Source: a virus. From it: 38,634 nucleotides of DNA. Numbering within the stretch: position 1 is the stretch's first letter; each line of letters opens with the position of its first letter. Shown here in pieces: positions 5,219-12,880 of the stretch. The DNA lies in the IMG/VR virus record IMGVR_UViG_3300043466_003517, positions 1 through 38,634 of that record; one strand, 5' to 3'. The notes below the pieces were generated by a model. The model worked only from the letters and a program-made list of their open reading frames with translations, was not told where the DNA came from and did not search any database. Position numbers and translations under genes: made by a program.

Positions 5219-5791
5219 ATGGATATTAGAAAATTTATTGATAAGGTTAAAAACTTTGGTTCTTTAAATGAAACCTATGAGCAAATTGGTGCCAATAGTT
5301 TAATGGAGGCCATTAAATTAAATGGGTTCTCTATTAATAGGGACAACGACTCTAGCGCAAAAACACTATACATTAAATCTAATGTTGACAATGAGTTAAC
5401 TGAAGAAATTGATTCTGAGTTTAAAGATAAGGGTGGAATTATTGTTTTCTCCGTGGATGTTAATGCCGTTGAATTAACTAAGAACAAACTTGTCAGATTT
5501 ATTAAAAATAAAATTGAGACCACAAAAAATATTTTGTTTAAGTCAAGTAAAATAAATAAGGTAATCAAAAAAAACCCTGAGGTTTATGGCGTAACAATTG
5601 GAAATTTTGTTAAGGGTAGATATAAGGCGAAAGATGGTTCATTGTATGATGAGACTTCATTGTCTATTGAAATAATTGGAATTAGTTCTGATGTTCTTAA
5701 TAAGGTTGCTGAAGAACTTGCAAAGGAATTTAAACAAGAAACGGTATTAGTTAAAAACTATGACGAGAACAAAATATATTTGGTGAAATAA
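5219..5791 (+). CDS. hypothetical protein with tag-like N-terminus
   Basis: A 190-aa protein. MDIRKFIDKVKNFGSLNE followed by T has the form of a capsid-targeting helix with a final LNE site (class D here). The rest is alpha/beta, rich in Lys and Asn, with RFIKNKIETTKNILFKSSK in the middle and a C-terminal LNKVAEELAKEFKQETVLVK. No known domain is recognised. Confidence 0.8.
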   Translation: MDIRKFIDKVKNFGSLNETYEQIGANSLMEAIKLNGFSINRDNDSSAKTLYIKSNVDNELTEEIDSEFKDKGGIIVFSVDVNAVELTKNKLVRFIKNKIETTKNILFKSSKINKVIKKNPEVYGVTIGNFVKGRYKAKDGSLYDETSLSIEIIGISSDVLNKVAEELAKEFKQETVLVKNYDENKIYLVK

Positions 5792-5796
5792 TTTCC

Positions 5797-5842
5797 TAAA
5801 ATTTTTTTCCGTCGTTCCGATTCCCCCTACCCCCTTTTTTTT
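5797..5842 (+). repeat. C-rich intergenic element, copy 5
   Basis: Core CCCCCTACCCCC at 5823-5834, last of the five copies. It is not followed by a TAnnTTTG box. Confidence 0.8.
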
Positions 5843-5869
5843 CTGAAAATTATTTAGTATATTTCTTTT

Positions 5870-6310
5870 ATGGATGAAGAATATATTTTAAATTATGATG
5901 GTGATTTAACTGCTGGTGTTACTATAACCACAAATACAACTACTAGTGATTACATAGTTTATGGAAGTGATATTACATATAATTCATATAGTACTCGATA
6001 TGATATGGATTTTAAATTACCTGATAGTTTTTTAAAGGTTATTAAACTAATGGTTCCTGAAATTAAGAATGTCATTGTGTCTAGTTCTTCTTTGGAAGTA
6101 GGTTCTTTGGGTAGTATTGGAGATTTAACAATTAACTTGTTCATTGTTTTGGATGAAACATCTCCTGGTGGTAAGTTCTACGAAGAAATAATTCGTGATT
6201 TATTTAGAATGACGTTCCCCAACATTGAATATGTTACGTTAAATGTAAAACAATTTGATTCTGATAGTAATAAAAAATTTGACGAACTTCTTACACTTTT
6301 TGGTAAATAA
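5870..6310 (+). CDS. hypothetical protein
   Basis: A 146-aa protein with a Thr/Ser/Tyr-rich N-terminal third (GVTITTNTTTSDYIVYGS). It is followed by an alpha/beta part (FKLPDSFLKVIKLMVPEIKN, LTINLFIVLDETSPGGKFYE). It shares only a general strand-helix pattern with the small proteins at 19.6-20.9 kb. No tag, signal peptide or known motif is seen. Confidence 0.78.
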   Translation: MDEEYILNYDGDLTAGVTITTNTTTSDYIVYGSDITYNSYSTRYDMDFKLPDSFLKVIKLMVPEIKNVIVSSSSLEVGSLGSIGDLTINLFIVLDETSPGGKFYEEIIRDLFRMTFPNIEYVTLNVKQFDSDSNKKFDELLTLFGK

Positions 6311-6333
6311 TTTTTAATATGAATATAGATTTT

Positions 6334-6364
6334 AAAACCCCACAAATTTGATGGGGTTTTTTAT
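6334..6364 (+). terminator. rho-independent terminator
   Basis: AAAACCCCA (6334-6342) pairs with TGGGGTTTT (6352-6360) and is followed by TT-rich sequence. Confidence 0.85.
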
Positions 6365-6372
6365 TTATCATA

Positions 6373-6379
6373 TATTTAT
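6373..6379 (+). promoter_or_regulatory. candidate late-promoter motif TATTTAT
   Basis: TATTTAT lies 6 nt before the ATG at 6386. Confidence 0.35.
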
Positions 6380-6385
6380 TACCAT

Positions 6386-6868
6386 ATGGAACGTTCCCAA
6401 CTTGAAGGATTACCTGATAAGGCTTTATTTCTTTTTATAAAAAAAATTGAAAGTGAAGTTGAGATTGATTTAAATGAAATTTTTTTTGTTAAAACTTGCA
6501 AATCAGTAGGAAAATTATTTAATTTAAAAAATTTAGATTATATTGATTTTAATTATATTGTTGCAACATATAATTTAAATGTTCCATCTGTTTGGGAAAG
6601 TGAAAGATTAACTGGTGAGTTAAATAGACCTCAGGTTAAACTTTATTCATTCCAATTCTATGAAAGAAGAACTGAATTAGTTGAAACCACTTATAAATTA
6701 TATCAAGAAAGTTATAGCGAAAAATTGGTTGAGGATATTATAAGAATACGAGAAAATGATGGAAATCTTGAATATTGGGATGGTAAAGAGGTTGACCGAG
6801 ATTATCTTGATGGGGAGACCACCGATACAGGATTTGTTGATGATTCAATAGAAGAAGTAGAAGAATAA
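6386..6868 (+). CDS. hypothetical acidic protein
   Basis: A 160-aa protein that begins MERSQLEGLPDKALFLFIKK. It is helical in the middle (TTYKLYQESYSEKLVEDIIR) and ends in a strongly acidic tail (DSIEEVEE). No domain is recognised. The gene is followed 24 nt later by a tagged gene with its own TATTTAT motif. Confidence 0.8.
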   Translation: MERSQLEGLPDKALFLFIKKIESEVEIDLNEIFFVKTCKSVGKLFNLKNLDYIDFNYIVATYNLNVPSVWESERLTGELNRPQVKLYSFQFYERRTELVETTYKLYQESYSEKLVEDIIRIRENDGNLEYWDGKEVDRDYLDGETTDTGFVDDSIEEVEE

Positions 6869-6870
6869 TA

Positions 6871-6882
6871 TATTTATAAATA
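6871..6882 (+). promoter_or_regulatory. candidate late-promoter motif TATTTATAAATA
   Basis: TATTTAT (6871-6877) overlaps TATAAATA (6875-6882), which is the T4 late-promoter consensus. It lies 10-15 nt before the ATG at 6893. Confidence 0.5.
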
Positions 6883-6892
6883 AAAAATACTG

Positions 6893-7906
6893 ATGAAAAA
6901 TAAAATAACTGAGGAGATAAAAAGGTCATTACTATTAATGAATTATGATTGTAAAAAAACTTTAACTGAACAAGGTGGAATAAACCCACCACCAGGTGAT
7001 GATAGTGTTGATGTCCCTAAAGTACCCAATTGGGATGTTGCAAAGGAATGGGTTATGACAAAAATCGACAATGAACCTGTTGAGGGTTATTACCCTGAAG
7101 GTGAACCTGAATATGAATATGCAAAATATAAAAATGACCAAGGAAATTATATGGAAATTAAAAGTAATGGACTTGCTCAAGAGGCGGATTCAAAATTTAA
7201 ACTTGTTCATAATGGAAGTTGGAAATGGAATGGTTCAGAGGTCATATTTAGCTGGCTTGGAACAAAACGAGCTGGTGAGGTTTGGGAAAAGGCGAAAGGC
7301 CGACTTAAAACAAATGGAGTTGAAGATTATAAATTAGTTAGTCCAAAAACTGGATTTGACCAAGCAAGTGTGGAGTATAGTGATGGTGAATGGACTCAAG
7401 GAGGGTATAATTATGCAAAACTTTCACAAGATTTTGATGGTAATGTATACGAACTTGAAATCAGAGATAATTTTACTTGGAGATTATATTATAGAACTGG
7501 AAACGATGTGCGTAGTTCAGGTAAATGGTCTTGGGGCGGGTCAAAAATTGTTTTTTCAAGAGGTGTTACAAAAAAATCTTCAGGACCACTTTCAGAAGAG
7601 GATACCGATTTGAACACGGCAATTATGGTTAAAAACAAAATTGGAAAAATTGGAGCCGAAGGACCGGCGGTTAAATATATACAATATCTAGTAACACCTA
7701 CAGATTCACCTGATATTGGAACAGGTGAGGGATGTGGAAATGATAAAGAAAACTGTAATGGTAAGTATAATGCCAAAACAAAAGAACTTGTTAAAGTATG
7801 GCAAGAAGAAAATGGACTCAAAGCTGATGGCCTTTGGGGTAAAGAAACTCAAAGATTCTACAACGACAACCCTGATGAAAAAGAAGATGAATTAGACATT
7901 GATTAA
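6893..7906 (+). CDS. tagged peptidoglycan-binding protein
   Basis: A 337-aa protein. Residues 1-24 form the class C tag (KITEEIKRSLLLMNYDCKK) ending TLTE/Q. Two related beta-rich units follow, recognisable by YEYAKYKNDQGNYMEI...GSWKWNGSEVIFS and YNYAKLSQDFDGNVYELE...GKWSWGGSKIVFS. The C-terminal part (about residues 275-325) resembles PG_binding_1: GKYNAKTKELVKVWQEENG, then LKADGLWGKETQ. It probably binds cell wall and, if the tag works as proposed, is packaged in the head. No catalytic domain is seen. Confidence 0.85.
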   Translation: MKNKITEEIKRSLLLMNYDCKKTLTEQGGINPPPGDDSVDVPKVPNWDVAKEWVMTKIDNEPVEGYYPEGEPEYEYAKYKNDQGNYMEIKSNGLAQEADSKFKLVHNGSWKWNGSEVIFSWLGTKRAGEVWEKAKGRLKTNGVEDYKLVSPKTGFDQASVEYSDGEWTQGGYNYAKLSQDFDGNVYELEIRDNFTWRLYYRTGNDVRSSGKWSWGGSKIVFSRGVTKKSSGPLSEEDTDLNTAIMVKNKIGKIGAEGPAVKYIQYLVTPTDSPDIGTGEGCGNDKENCNGKYNAKTKELVKVWQEENGLKADGLWGKETQRFYNDNPDEKEDELDID

Positions 7907-7929
7907 TTTTTAAATATATGAACAAAAAA

Positions 7930-8280
7930 ATGAAAAAAATTGTAAGACTAACAGAATCAGATTTAACTAAAATAGTTAAAATACTTGTCGAAGAGAGTAA
8001 GTATAAAAGAGAGTTAAAATTAAAACAAAAACTTGATAATATTTTTTTTGGTAAGGATGAATATAATGTTACAAGTGACGAAGGACAAAGAGGTTACCTA
8101 TCACAAGAATACCGTTTGAGTAAGGAAATTAGCCCAAGACAAAGAATGGATAGAATCCAACAAGTAATTGATGAATTGGAAAACTATATTGAAGACCTCA
8201 AATATTCTTTAAGAAGTGAAGAAAGTTTCACACAAAATCCTGAATATGGAAAACAGTGGGGCGATATTGAAAAAATGTAA
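7930..8280 (+). CDS. class A tagged helical protein
   Basis: A 116-aa protein. The start at 7930 fits the tag MKKIVRLTESDLTKIVK, which ends ILVE/E; an ATG four codons upstream (7918) is also possible. The rest is highly charged and helical (RQRMDRIQQVIDELENYIED). No domain is recognised. It begins 24 nt after the previous gene and ends at a terminator. Confidence 0.82.
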   Translation: MKKIVRLTESDLTKIVKILVEESKYKRELKLKQKLDNIFFGKDEYNVTSDEGQRGYLSQEYRLSKEISPRQRMDRIQQVIDELENYIEDLKYSLRSEESFTQNPEYGKQWGDIEKM

Positions 8281-8303
8281 GTACCATTAAAAATAATTAA
8301 TTC

Positions 8304-8332
8304 ACCCCATTGAACCCCAATGGGGTTTTTAT
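8304..8332 (+). terminator. rho-independent terminator
   Basis: CCCCATTG (8305-8312) pairs with CAATGGGG (8318-8325) and is followed by TTTTT. Confidence 0.85.
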
Positions 8333-8368
8333 TATGAAATACATTGTAACAAACTTAACTATATATGA

Positions 8369-8375
8369 TATTTAT
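8369..8375 (+). promoter_or_regulatory. candidate late-promoter motif TATTTAT
   Basis: TATTTAT lies 5 nt before the ATG at 8381. Confidence 0.35.
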
Positions 8376-8380
8376 TTAGT

Positions 8381-9262
8381 ATGAGGAATTTGATTTTTAA
8401 AGTTTTGAGAGAGGAAGCTGAAATGTCTGAAATGGGCATAAAGGTTAGCCGTTTAAAATCCTTACAACCAAAACAATATCTTGTTAAAACAACAAAGAAA
8501 GAAGAAAAGGCAACCGAAGAAAAAAAAAGGTTAAAAACAATAACCGAAAAAGTTAATACATTGTTCTCTCAAATTTCAGATGACCTTAAAAACTTAGGAT
8601 GGGAAGATATCTATCTTCACCCAAAAAATGAGTTCTTTTATATTATTCTTCCATCAAAAATTAAAACAAAGATGAGAAGACTTGCTGACCTGTATGGTGA
8701 GCTTGTTGAAAACGATTATACAACATTAGTTTCACCTAAAGAAAAGATTGAACAGTTCTATAATGATTATTTTGACTTTTTGGAAAAAGATTTTATATAC
8801 GCATATGTTGATAAACCAAGAAATAGAACTCACTTCCCGAAAGGACTCCCAAAGAGTTTATTAGGTTATAATATTGGTATTAAGATTTATAAGCAAATGC
8901 TTAATACCTTGAATTTCATTCAGTCTGAGCCAAATGCAACCAAAGAAGTTCAAGCAATATATCGAAAATTAATTGAATCTCCTGATGTAAATTGTGTTAT
9001 TTACAAAGACCTTGTTCTATTAATTAAAAAAAGTATTACAAAGGATGAAAAGATTAAGATTGTTGGGGAAAGTATATACGAAAGATACCAAACAAAACCA
9101 AACAGTAGAAAACTTGTAATTAATCAATCAATTGTCCTTGATTCAAATCTTATGAGAGAAATCGGTGAGAAAAGATTACAATCTATGGTTGACGATATCT
9201 ATTATTACTCAAAAGAAAATTTTAGGGTTCCGTTTGAAGACATGGATTTTGATTTTTATTAA
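8381..9262 (+). CDS. hypothetical protein with short tag-like N-terminus
   Basis: A 293-aa protein. MRNLIFKVLREE is a short class D tag with a VLRE/E site. A Lys/Glu-rich linker follows (KTTKKEEKATEEKKRLK), then a helical and mixed domain with GWEDIYLHPKNEFFYIILPS, VDKPRNRTHFPKGLPKSLLG and a C-terminal VDDIYYYSKENFRVPFEDMD. No catalytic motif is recognised. It may be packaged cargo. Confidence 0.82.
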   Translation: MRNLIFKVLREEAEMSEMGIKVSRLKSLQPKQYLVKTTKKEEKATEEKKRLKTITEKVNTLFSQISDDLKNLGWEDIYLHPKNEFFYIILPSKIKTKMRRLADLYGELVENDYTTLVSPKEKIEQFYNDYFDFLEKDFIYAYVDKPRNRTHFPKGLPKSLLGYNIGIKIYKQMLNTLNFIQSEPNATKEVQAIYRKLIESPDVNCVIYKDLVLLIKKSITKDEKIKIVGESIYERYQTKPNSRKLVINQSIVLDSNLMREIGEKRLQSMVDDIYYYSKENFRVPFEDMDFDFY

Positions 9263-9272
9263 AAAAAATAAT

Positions 9273-9608
9273 ATGAAAACACTATTTGCAATTTTAATGT
9301 TTTTTATTTCTTTTACATGTAGTTCCCAAGTTAATTTAAAAATTAATTATAACAAAATTATTGATTATGACGGGAAAATTAGAAAAGAGTATAAATCAAA
9401 AGGGTCTTGGTACGTAACACAAGACTCAGTATTGGTTCAAAAGTATGGTAACGATTCTTTAATTTACAACACTACTGAAGTCAAAGGTAGACATGTGTAT
9501 TACAAAAACAACTTCGACGAAATTGTTGATGTTGTATTTATGATTAACGGACTCACAATTAGAAATTCGACTAGACCAAATGAATATTTAATATTTAAAG
9601 AAGATTAA
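9273..9608 (+). CDS. secreted/periplasmic small protein
   Basis: A 111-aa protein. The start at 9273 gives a clear signal peptide (MKTLFAILMFFISFTCSSQ) with a Flavobacteria-style cut after SSQ. The Cys at 16 could instead be a weak lipobox. The mature part is beta-rich (YVTQDSVLVQKYGNDSLIYN). Its ending overlaps nothing and the next gene follows after 1 nt, so it is in an operon with 9610 and 9906. Confidence 0.8.
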   Translation: MKTLFAILMFFISFTCSSQVNLKINYNKIIDYDGKIRKEYKSKGSWYVTQDSVLVQKYGNDSLIYNTTEVKGRHVYYKNNFDEIVDVVFMINGLTIRNSTRPNEYLIFKED

Positions 9609-9609
9609 T

Positions 9610-9909
9610 ATGAAACAAAAAACAAAAAAGAAAGAACCGTCATTTCTCATTAAGATGTTTATGGATGAGAATGATATTAATGAAAAATCAATTGTTGGTT
9701 TTGGGTCATTTATTATGATGGTAATTTGTCTGGGTATTGACATATATACAGGATTCTTTGGAATGAAGTTTCCGATTAATGAATTTGTATTTGATGGGTT
9801 CCTTTATATTACTCTTGGAGCGTTTGGTATTGCGTCAATTGACAAGTATGTAACGGCTAAGAATAAAATAAATGAAATTACTGAAGAGGAAGAAACCACA
9901 GAAGGATGA
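9610..9909 (+). CDS. two-helix membrane protein, holin-like
   Basis: A 99-aa protein with a basic N-terminus (MKQKTKKKEP), two membrane helices (about residues 26-46, GFGSFIMMVICLGIDIY, and 59-80, FDGFLYITLGAFGIASI) and a charged C-terminus. The layout matches the protein at 21923-22189 (-), including the P-x-x-x-F-x-F/M-D pattern before helix 2, so the two are probably paralogs. Size and topology suit a holin, but that is inferred. Confidence 0.8.
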   Translation: MKQKTKKKEPSFLIKMFMDENDINEKSIVGFGSFIMMVICLGIDIYTGFFGMKFPINEFVFDGFLYITLGAFGIASIDKYVTAKNKINEITEEEETTEG

Positions 9910-10289
9910 GATTAATTATAACCGAATCACAACTTAAAAAAATTATTTTAGAACAAGAATCATCCGATTTTCAGGATTATTTTAATAAGTTGAAAGGGAA
10001 AGAAATTAAAATGGATACAAATATACCTGAGATTAATTTGTATAAGGGGAGCATATCTGTGGATGATTTCATATCAAAAATAAATAAATCACCATTTAAA
10101 GTGACATCATTTTATATTAATAGTGAGGGTTATAATTTTCCTATTGTTTCTGTATCTTTTACTTTGGAGCGTGGTAATAACTCAATCAGTTTAAGTACAG
10201 AACCTTTTAATACTGATAAAGGTTTTACTATGTTAAAATTAACAAAATCTTTGGGTGGAGTTAAGAAAGAAAAACCAAAAGAAATTTAA
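9906..10289 (+). CDS. tagged small protein
   Basis: A 127-aa protein whose ATG overlaps the previous stop (ATGA). MRLIITESQLKKIILEQ is a class A variant tag with an ILE/Q site. The mature part is beta-rich (FKVTSFYINSEGYNFPIVSV) and ends Lys-rich. It is translationally coupled to 9610 and to 10289. Function unknown. Confidence 0.82.
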   Translation: MRLIITESQLKKIILEQESSDFQDYFNKLKGKEIKMDTNIPEINLYKGSISVDDFISKINKSPFKVTSFYINSEGYNFPIVSVSFTLERGNNSISLSTEPFNTDKGFTMLKLTKSLGGVKKEKPKEI

Positions 10290-10636
10290 TGGAATTTGAA
10301 AGAGAAGACATAGAACAAGAATTTAACAGAGTTGAGAACGCCATTAAAAGGTTTATGAAAAAACAATATTGGTGGATTGATGACGTTAACTTGAGTAAAA
10401 GTTCTTTTCAAAAAAATAAAATGTCATCAAGTACATTAAAATCTTATGATTTAGATGTGGTAATTGATAAAAAAAATATGGATTGGCTTAAAGATAATTT
10501 TGACGAAATCAATAAAAGTGAAGAACAATTTAATTTATTATTTAATACTGTATTAAGTTCTTTAACTACCTTTGACTTTAATAACCCAACTCACGTTAGA
10601 GTTGATATGACACCAGTAATACAAGATTCCATATAA
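10289..10636 (+). CDS. hypothetical protein
   Basis: A 115-aa protein overlapping the preceding stop by one base (TAATG). It starts with charged helices (FEREDIEQEFNRVENAIKRF), then has SYDLDVVIDKKNMDWLKDNF. No tag or known motif. It is the middle gene of a tight three-gene unit. Confidence 0.8.
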   Translation: MEFEREDIEQEFNRVENAIKRFMKKQYWWIDDVNLSKSSFQKNKMSSSTLKSYDLDVVIDKKNMDWLKDNFDEINKSEEQFNLLFNTVLSSLTTFDFNNPTHVRVDMTPVIQDSI

Positions 10637-10637
10637 T

Positions 10638-11183
10638 ATGTTACAAAACGAAAAAAAAATAGCTGTTGAAAAATATATTAATACAATGTCTAAAAAAACA
10701 GGTATTGAATATAAATACAGCCAAGAACATGGTAACAATTGGGTTGGAATAGTAGTTGACCTGTCAAAATATGATAAGAATTCAAAAAACTATGACGAAG
10801 AATATTTTAATAAAATATATTCTGAGCCAAAAGGATTTTTTAAGTCAAGAACTTGGAGGCTCGGTGAATTTATTAACACAATGAAAAAATTATTATCAAT
10901 TGATAGTAATATTAAAATATTTTTTGATTTTAAAAATTACGATTATACAAATAAAGTATCTGACGATATTAAAAAAGCAATTAAAAAAACCAAATTCCCA
11001 CAAACACAATTTAGATTTGAAACTGAATTTAATGAACCAGGTATAAACATGAGATTTGGTAATTTTCCAGTTATGGAAAGAGGTACATTTTCAGAATTTC
11101 TTGATGAATTAAAACAACTTGTTGATTACGATTTAGATGTTTATCGTTGGGTCTATAGTACTGGCCCGATAAATGAAGATTAA
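10638..11183 (+). CDS. hypothetical protein
   Basis: A 181-aa alpha/beta protein starting 1 nt after the previous stop. Segments such as NWVGIVVDLSKYDKNSKNYD and NIKIFFDFKNYDYTNKVSDD, and a C-terminal LKQLVDYDLDVYRWVYS, do not match a family I know. Its end overlaps the convergent gene by 4 nt. Confidence 0.8.
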   Translation: MLQNEKKIAVEKYINTMSKKTGIEYKYSQEHGNNWVGIVVDLSKYDKNSKNYDEEYFNKIYSEPKGFFKSRTWRLGEFINTMKKLLSIDSNIKIFFDFKNYDYTNKVSDDIKKAIKKTKFPQTQFRFETEFNEPGINMRFGNFPVMERGTFSEFLDELKQLVDYDLDVYRWVYSTGPINED

Positions 11184-11635
11184 TTATTTTTCTTAATTTT
11201 TTCCTCTAAATCACAAAGAGTTTTATAACTATTATCTTGAAATATTACTTTGGGAGTTGATTCCAATAAAACAGAATCTCTTATTCTAATTGTCTGACTT
11301 TGGTATTTCAAAGTATTTTTCATTCCTTCTATTATTATCATTATTTCTTTCTCTCTCTCAACAATTCTGTTTGTACATTCTTGTTCATTGAAAATGATTT
11401 GCCGATTTAAATCAACCAATTTTCTATTTTGAAATAATAAATTATTACTTAATGTATCAATTTGAGTTTGTTGGAATGAAATAGTTTTCTTCAGCTCTTC
11501 AGTTTCAGGAGAAATTGACTTAAAATATGATGGTAAAACAAATATTATAATTGTCGCCAATACAAGAATTATAAGACCTGTCATTCTTTGTCTTCTTGTT
11601 AGTGTCGTTAGTATTTGCTGAACATCAAACTTCAT
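11180..11635 (-). CDS. membrane-anchored coiled-coil protein, spanin-like
   Basis: A 151-aa protein. The start at 11635 is preferred to 11659 because a TATTTAT motif (11640-11646, minus strand) sits in front of it. A basic 17-aa N-terminus is followed by one membrane helix (TGLIILVLATIIIFVLPSY) and a long coiled coil (SPETEELKKTISFQQTQIDT and onwards). This is the topology of an inner-membrane spanin or similar envelope protein. No outer-membrane partner is encoded next to it. Confidence 0.75.
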   Translation of the reverse strand: MKFDVQQILTTLTRRQRMTGLIILVLATIIIFVLPSYFKSISPETEELKKTISFQQTQIDTLSNNLLFQNRKLVDLNRQIIFNEQECTNRIVEREKEIMIIIEGMKNTLKYQSQTIRIRDSVLLESTPKVIFQDNSYKTLCDLEEKIKKNN

Positions 11636-11639
11636 ATTT

Positions 11640-11646
11640 ATAAATA
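11640..11646 (-). promoter_or_regulatory. candidate late-promoter motif TATTTAT
   Basis: TATTTAT on the minus strand, 4 nt before the ATG at 11635, inside the palindromic ATATTTATAAATAT. Confidence 0.35.
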
Positions 11647-11660
11647 TAAAAAAAAACATT

Positions 11661-11846
11661 ATGACACAAGAAGAAAAATCAAAAGTTTATCAGAGTCTAT
11701 TACATGAACACGATAAGATTTCAAATCAAATCTCAGCAGTTAAAGGTGAGTCAATAGACCTCAATGAAGAGCAAAACATGCGTATTTCAAAATTGCAAAA
11801 CCAACTTAGAAATATATCAATTCAAATGATGTCTTTGATGAAATAA
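11661..11846 (+). CDS. small coiled-coil protein
   Basis: A 61-aa fully helical protein (MTQEEKSKVYQSLLHEHDK, then NLNEE-like charged heptads and LQNQLRNISIQMMSLMK). It diverges from the membrane protein at 11635, the two ATGs being about 25 nt apart with the palindromic TATTTATAAATA between. Function unknown. Confidence 0.72.
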   Translation: MTQEEKSKVYQSLLHEHDKISNQISAVKGESIDLNEEQNMRISKLQNQLRNISIQMMSLMK

Positions 11847-11849
11847 AAA

Positions 11850-11876
11850 AACCCCCAAGTTTGGGGGTTTTTATTT
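11850..11876. terminator. bidirectional terminator
   Basis: AAAAACCCCCAA / TTGGGGGTTTTT (CCCCCAA 11852-11858, TTGGGGG 11861-11867) separates the convergent genes at 11661 (+) and 11893 (-). Confidence 0.9.
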
Positions 11877-11892
11877 TAAAGGGTAGTTAAAA

Positions 11893-12318
11893 TTAATTAA
11901 CTGAAACTACCTCTAAATCAAAGATTAGTTTCTTACCTGCAAGTGGGTGGTTCATATCCAACACTGCGGTTGATTCTTTAACTTCTTTCACTGTGACCTG
12001 AACTGGTCCGTATTGATTCTGACCTTGCAACATGTCACCAACTTTTACGTTTTCGGGAACTTGATTTAGATTTACTTCTTGAATCATCATCTCATTCACT
12101 TCACCATAAGCATCCTGAGGTTCAATTTCAATTGTCTTTTTTTCACCAATTAACATACCAATTAACCCATTTTCAAAACCTGGAATTAATTGACCTTCAC
12201 CGAGTTTTGCTGTAAGTGGGGTACGTCCTTCTTGAATTGAAGTGTCGAAAATTGTGCCGTCTTCGAGTCGGCCAGTGTAATTTACGGAAACACTGTCACC
12301 ATTTTTAATTTGCTCCAT
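11893..12318 (-). CDS. slyD: SlyD-like FKBP peptidyl-prolyl isomerase
   Basis: A 141-aa protein. It catalyses cis-trans isomerisation of X-Pro bonds and acts as a cytoplasmic folding helper. The FKBP core is clear: VNYTGRLEDGTIFDTS, GEGQLIPGFENGLIGM, then the insert-in-flap domain (EPQDAYGEVNEMMIQEV), and the closing NHPLAGKKLIFDLEVVSV. There is no C-terminal His-rich metal tail. The length is normal for short SlyD proteins. It lies 23 nt downstream of the gene ending at 12342 and probably shares its promoter. The gene is uncommon in phages and likely host-derived. Confidence 0.93.
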   Translation of the reverse strand: MEQIKNGDSVSVNYTGRLEDGTIFDTSIQEGRTPLTAKLGEGQLIPGFENGLIGMLIGEKKTIEIEPQDAYGEVNEMMIQEVNLNQVPENVKVGDMLQGQNQYGPVQVTVKEVKESTAVLDMNHPLAGKKLIFDLEVVSVN

Positions 12319-12341
12319 TTTTGTAATTTTTATTAATGATA

Positions 12342-12830
12342 TTAAACTTTTTCTAAGATATCAATAAGCCATTCAGGTTTATGTCCATTTTTCCATACCG
12401 CAAAATCCATTTTTTCCCCACGGTAGTAGTTTCTATATGATTCAACAACATCGGTTACTTTATATTCATCGGGCATTGCCTTCGGTGGTTCAGTAAAACC
12501 TATGTCTTGAATTTTTGGTTTATTAATTAGACACCACTCAATAACATCCTGTGATTTATGACGTTTTCCGTACCTCTGGGTGTATTCTTTAGACAATGAT
12601 AGACCAAGTTCACAAAGATAAAGATAGTTGCTTAATGAGGACCTGGTCCATATAGAACAGGGGTGATTCTTATGGGATAACTTGTACGGTACTTGGTCGG
12701 TCGGTTGGTCGGTAGTATGATGAGCTCCACACAACAATTGAGCGGTTTCAAGTATCATTTTAACCACGTGCTTATCGCAGTGGTCTTTTGCACATTTGTT
12801 CACGTCCCAATCTAAAAAGAAAATATTCAT
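12342..12830 (-). CDS. conserved HVVKM protein
   Basis: A 162-aa protein of a conserved phage/bacterial family starting MNIFFLDWDVNKCAKDHCDK, then HVVKMILETAQLLCGAHH, THKNHPCSIW-like (SHKNHPCSIWTRSS) and YTQRYGKRHKS. The invariant-looking His and Lys residues suggest a DNA- or nucleotide-directed enzyme. Annotations of relatives as pyrimidine-dimer glycosylase-like exist in my memory, but I cannot confirm this. It has a host-type -7 box (12836-12843) 5 nt before its ATG. Confidence 0.82.
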   Translation of the reverse strand: MNIFFLDWDVNKCAKDHCDKHVVKMILETAQLLCGAHHTTDQPTDQVPYKLSHKNHPCSIWTRSSLSNYLYLCELGLSLSKEYTQRYGKRHKSQDVIEWCLINKPKIQDIGFTEPPKAMPDEYKVTDVVESYRNYYRGEKMDFAVWKNGHKPEWLIDILEKV

Positions 12831-12835
12831 AGATA

Positions 12836-12843
12836 CAAAATTA
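12836..12843 (-). promoter_or_regulatory. TAnnTTTG box 5 nt before the start codon
   Basis: TAATTTTG on the minus strand, 5 nt before the ATG at 12830. It would drive the HVVKM gene and slyD. Confidence 0.45.
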
Positions 12844-12856
12844 CTAAATAATGGGG

Positions 12857-12863
12857 TATTTAT
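12857..12863 (+). promoter_or_regulatory. candidate late-promoter motif TATTTAT
   Basis: TATTTAT lies 17 nt before the ATG at 12881. The surrounding sequence is very similar to that at 13774. Confidence 0.5.
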
Positions 12864-12880
12864 ATAAAAAAATTAAAAGT

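Noticed and set aside
2515-5842. cas genes or a tracrRNA-like anti-repeat near the CRISPR-like array.
   Set aside because: No RuvC/HNH Cas9, Cas1/Cas2, Cas12 or Cas13 motifs are seen in the ORFs, and I found no reverse complement of the repeat by eye. The HNH protein at 2611 is a small homing-type nuclease, not Cas9.
3095-5842. C-rich elements as ordinary rho-independent terminators.
   Set aside because: The C-runs have no G-run partner to form a stem, unlike the clear terminators elsewhere in the window.
6984-7180. Long opposite-strand and out-of-frame ORFs over real genes (here and across the window).
   Set aside because: They lack plausible starts, promoters or protein-like composition and are explained as shadows of the annotated genes.
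8334-8383. 16-codon ORF starting MKYIVTN before the gene at 8381.
   Set aside because: Very short, overlaps the TATTTAT motif and the next start, and lacks a tag ending; probably chance.
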